A stretch of DNA of 7,820 nt, from positions 1 to 7,820 of the forward strand of contig CACXDV010000058.1 of NCBI GenBank assembly GCA_902766585.1, given 5' to 3'. Source of the stretch: an uncultured Ruminococcus sp. Its GTDB lineage: Bacteria > Bacillota > Clostridia > Oscillospirales > Acutalibacteraceae. This document shows, piece after piece, positions 6,689 through 7,820 of the stretch (positions are counted from its first letter, which is position 1; every line of letters starts with the position of its first letter). The notes beneath the pieces are model-generated. The model was not told the origin of the DNA. It ran no database searches and saw only the letters and a program-made list of their open reading frames with translations. Made by a program: the position numbers and the translations under genes.

Positions 6689-7498
6689 TCAAATCTCTAC
6701 AATATCATCTTCGCTATCATTCTTTGATTTTTTAGAATGATTGCCTGATGAAGTATGATCAGGATTTGAAGAATAGCTTGAATAGTAATCATAATAATTA
6801 TATCTTGAATACTTGGAATAAGCTCCGGTCGATTTAGCGCTGTAGTTACTGTATATAGCACCAAAAATCTTAACACCGGCAATCTCAAGATTCTTTTTAG
6901 CCTGAACAACCATACCGCGCTCAGTAAAATTATGCTTGATTACAAATATAGCACCGTCCATATACTTACCGAGTGCAGCAGCATCAGTAACAAGGAATAC
7001 AGGAGGCGTATCATATAATACATAATCGAACTGCTCTTCCAGCTCAGCAACAAGATTCTTCATATTATTGCTTGAAAGAAGCTCAGACGGGTTGGGAGGA
7101 ATAGAACCGGCAAGAAGAATACTCATTTTTGTTCCGCTTACCTTATGAAGAACCGAGCTTAACTCAACCTGTCCCTTAAGTACGTTTGTAAGACCGTATG
7201 AATTCTTGTTAGAAGCAATAAAACGATGTACTGTAGGACGTCTGAGGTCACATTCAACCAGACATACACTCTTATTATAACCTGAGAGTGTGAGCGCAAG
7301 GTTTACAGAAATATTTGTTTTTCCCTCATTTGCAAGTGTAGAGGTTATCATTATATTCTTACACTTCTGTGTCGCTCTGAGGAATTCTATGTTAGTGCAA
7401 AGCATCTTATAAGCCTCAACATAATTAAACGGAGCATTAGGATCTGCAATACTGCAAAGGCTCTTAACTACAGGCTTTTCCTTTTTTGATCTGAACAT
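6689..7498 (-). CDS. BY-type tyrosine kinase (CpsD/CapB/YwqD-like), orphan
   Basis: This is a 269-residue cytoplasmic P-loop kinase. The bacterial tyrosine kinases of this family phosphorylate their own tyrosine-rich tails and usually tune capsule or exopolysaccharide assembly. Walker A is ANEGKT (56-61), Walker A' is LVECDLRRP (80-88) and Walker B is VLYDTPP (160-166, Asp163). The tail holds ten Tyr between residues 216 and 242, eight of them at 227-242, followed by a charged Ser/Lys/Asp end. Two motifs differ from what I expect: the oligomerisation motif ExxRxxR reads E28-AYK-MLC34, and the first Asp of Walker A' is Glu82. AGGAG at 7506-7510 sets the start. The gene is alone, with its own promoter and terminator. 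The CpsC/Wzz-like membrane activator that Firmicute kinases of this type need is not beside it, so it must be encoded elsewhere or be absent. Confidence 0.93.
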   Translation of the reverse strand: MFRSKKEKPVVKSLCSIADPNAPFNYVEAYKMLCTNIEFLRATQKCKNIMITSTLANEGKTNISVNLALTLSGYNKSVCLVECDLRRPTVHRFIASNKNSYGLTNVLKGQVELSSVLHKVSGTKMSILLAGSIPPNPSELLSSNNMKNLVAELEEQFDYVLYDTPPVFLVTDAAALGKYMDGAIFVIKHNFTERGMVVQAKKNLEIAGVKIFGAIYSNYSAKSTGAYSKYSRYNYYDYYSSYSSNPDHTSSGNHSKKSKNDSEDDIVEI

Positions 7499-7579
7499 TT
7501 CATTACTCCTTTGTCTTACTTTAGGATCAGGAAATATTATACATTACCTTTTAAACCTATTATCAAAATCACCTTACCA

Positions 7580-7608
7580 ATTATAGCATGAAACCTTGTA
7601 CCTGTCAA
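7580..7608 (-). promoter_or_regulatory. Near-ideal sigma-A promoter of the tyrosine kinase gene
   Basis: TTGACA (7603-7608) and TATAAT (7580-7585) are both perfect and are separated by 17 bases. An extended -10 (TGCTATAAT) is also present. Transcription should start near 7573, giving a leader of about 75 bases. A weaker second candidate, TTGATA with TATAAT 19 bases on, lies within the leader. I saw no clear regulatory fold there. Confidence 0.9.
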
Positions 7609-7698
7609 TGATATATCTTTCAATTATATTTGTGAATAAATGGAATAATCTGTATAATATGTTATTAAATTAACTATTAAAAAAGCTTCTATATAAAT

Positions 7699-7728
7699 AA
7701 AAAAACTCTCCATGATAAACATGAAGAG
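7699..7728 (-). terminator. Rho-independent terminator downstream of tRNA-Leu
   Basis: On the minus strand CTCTTCATG and CATGGAGAG form a 9-bp stem (one G-T pair) with a five-base loop, followed by seven T. It begins nine bases after the last base of the tRNA. It ends the tRNA transcript and insulates the kinase promoter downstream. Confidence 0.9.
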
Positions 7729-7737
7729 CATTTTGAG

Positions 7738-7820
7738 TGCGGATAACAGGACTTGAACCTGCACCTCCTTGCGAAGACTAGCACCTGAAGCTAGCGCGTC
7801 TGCCAATTCCGCCATATCCG
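7738..7820 (-). tRNA. tRNA-Leu (anticodon CAG), missing only the first base
   Basis: The acceptor stem pairs (G)CGGATA with TATCCGC, the first G lying just beyond the window edge. The D arm carries TGGC...GGCAGAC. The anticodon stem CTAGC/GCTAG holds the loop TTCAGGT, giving anticodon CAG, which reads CUG leucine codons. A long variable arm (CTTC-GCAA-GGAG) marks it as a class II tRNA. The T arm is GCAGG-TTCAAGT-CCTGT, and the discriminator base is A, as expected for leucine. The 3' CCA is not encoded (CTC follows the discriminator), so it must be added by the CCA-adding enzyme. A terminator follows closely, so this is the last or only gene in its transcript. Confidence 0.97.

Noticed and set aside
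6697..6909. A 70-codon minus-strand open frame inside the tyrosine kinase
   Set aside because: It is an alternate frame of the Tyr-rich tail coding region and has no independent support.
7609..7698. AT-rich stretch between the tRNA terminator and the kinase promoter as a possible attachment site or mobile-element scar
   Set aside because: tRNA-Leu genes can be integration sites, but I found no repeat of the tRNA 3' end, no integrase and no terminal repeats in the window.
7624..7815. A 63-codon minus-strand open frame beginning MAELADALASGAS
   Set aside because: It is a translation of the tRNA-Leu gene and its terminator. This peptide string is a well-known false protein arising from leucine tRNAs.

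Overview
The window is AT-rich, and every gene I can support lies on the minus strand, so it reads from the right edge (tRNA) to the left edge (radical SAM gene). It looks like a chromosomal segment of an anaerobic low-GC Firmicute, most likely a Ruminococcus-like member of the Clostridia. Supporting signs are strong Shine-Dalgarno sequences close to AGGAGGTGATC, sigma-A promoters with 17-base spacers, a rubredoxin, a CpsD/CapB-type tyrosine kinase and a membrane-bound GGDEF protein of clostridial style. The genus is an inference.

Right part (about 6648-7820): an almost complete tRNA-Leu(CAG), lacking only its first base, is followed by its own rho-independent terminator. A near-ideal promoter (TTGACA, 17 bases, TATAAT, with extended -10) then drives a single-gene unit for a BY-family tyrosine kinase with a very tyrosine-rich tail. 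That unit is closed by a strong terminator. No CpsC/Wzz-type membrane activator sits next to the kinase within the window.

Middle part (about 2520-6646): a four-gene operon starts from one or two overlapping promoters just after that terminator. It encodes an ABC ATPase, two different ABC-2 permeases (the three-subunit layout of LnrLMN-type drug exporters and SagGHI-type peptide exporters) and a soluble family 2 glycosyltransferase. The three transporter genes overlap one another, and the glycosyltransferase follows after 33 bases. Two of the four start codons are corrected here to internal ATGs that have proper ribosome binding sites.

Left part (1-2456): a gene for a membrane sensor with an N-terminal anchor, an extracytoplasmic domain, a multi-pass membrane domain and a GGDEF (diguanylate cyclase) domain has its own promoter. 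It is broken by two separate single-base losses, each in an A run. Restoring one A at each place gives one continuous 557-residue frame with an ordinary GGDEF C-terminus. Next come a 51-residue rubredoxin with a consensus promoter, a perfect 12-bp inverted repeat, and the first 137 codons of a TIGR01212-type (YhcC/YtqA) radical SAM protein that runs off the left edge.

The points most worth a second look are the doubly frameshifted GGDEF gene, the ABC exporter plus glycosyltransferase operon, the orphan tyrosine kinase with changed motif residues, and the hairpin between rubredoxin and the radical SAM gene. I found no CRISPR array, insertion sequence or clearly novel defence system.
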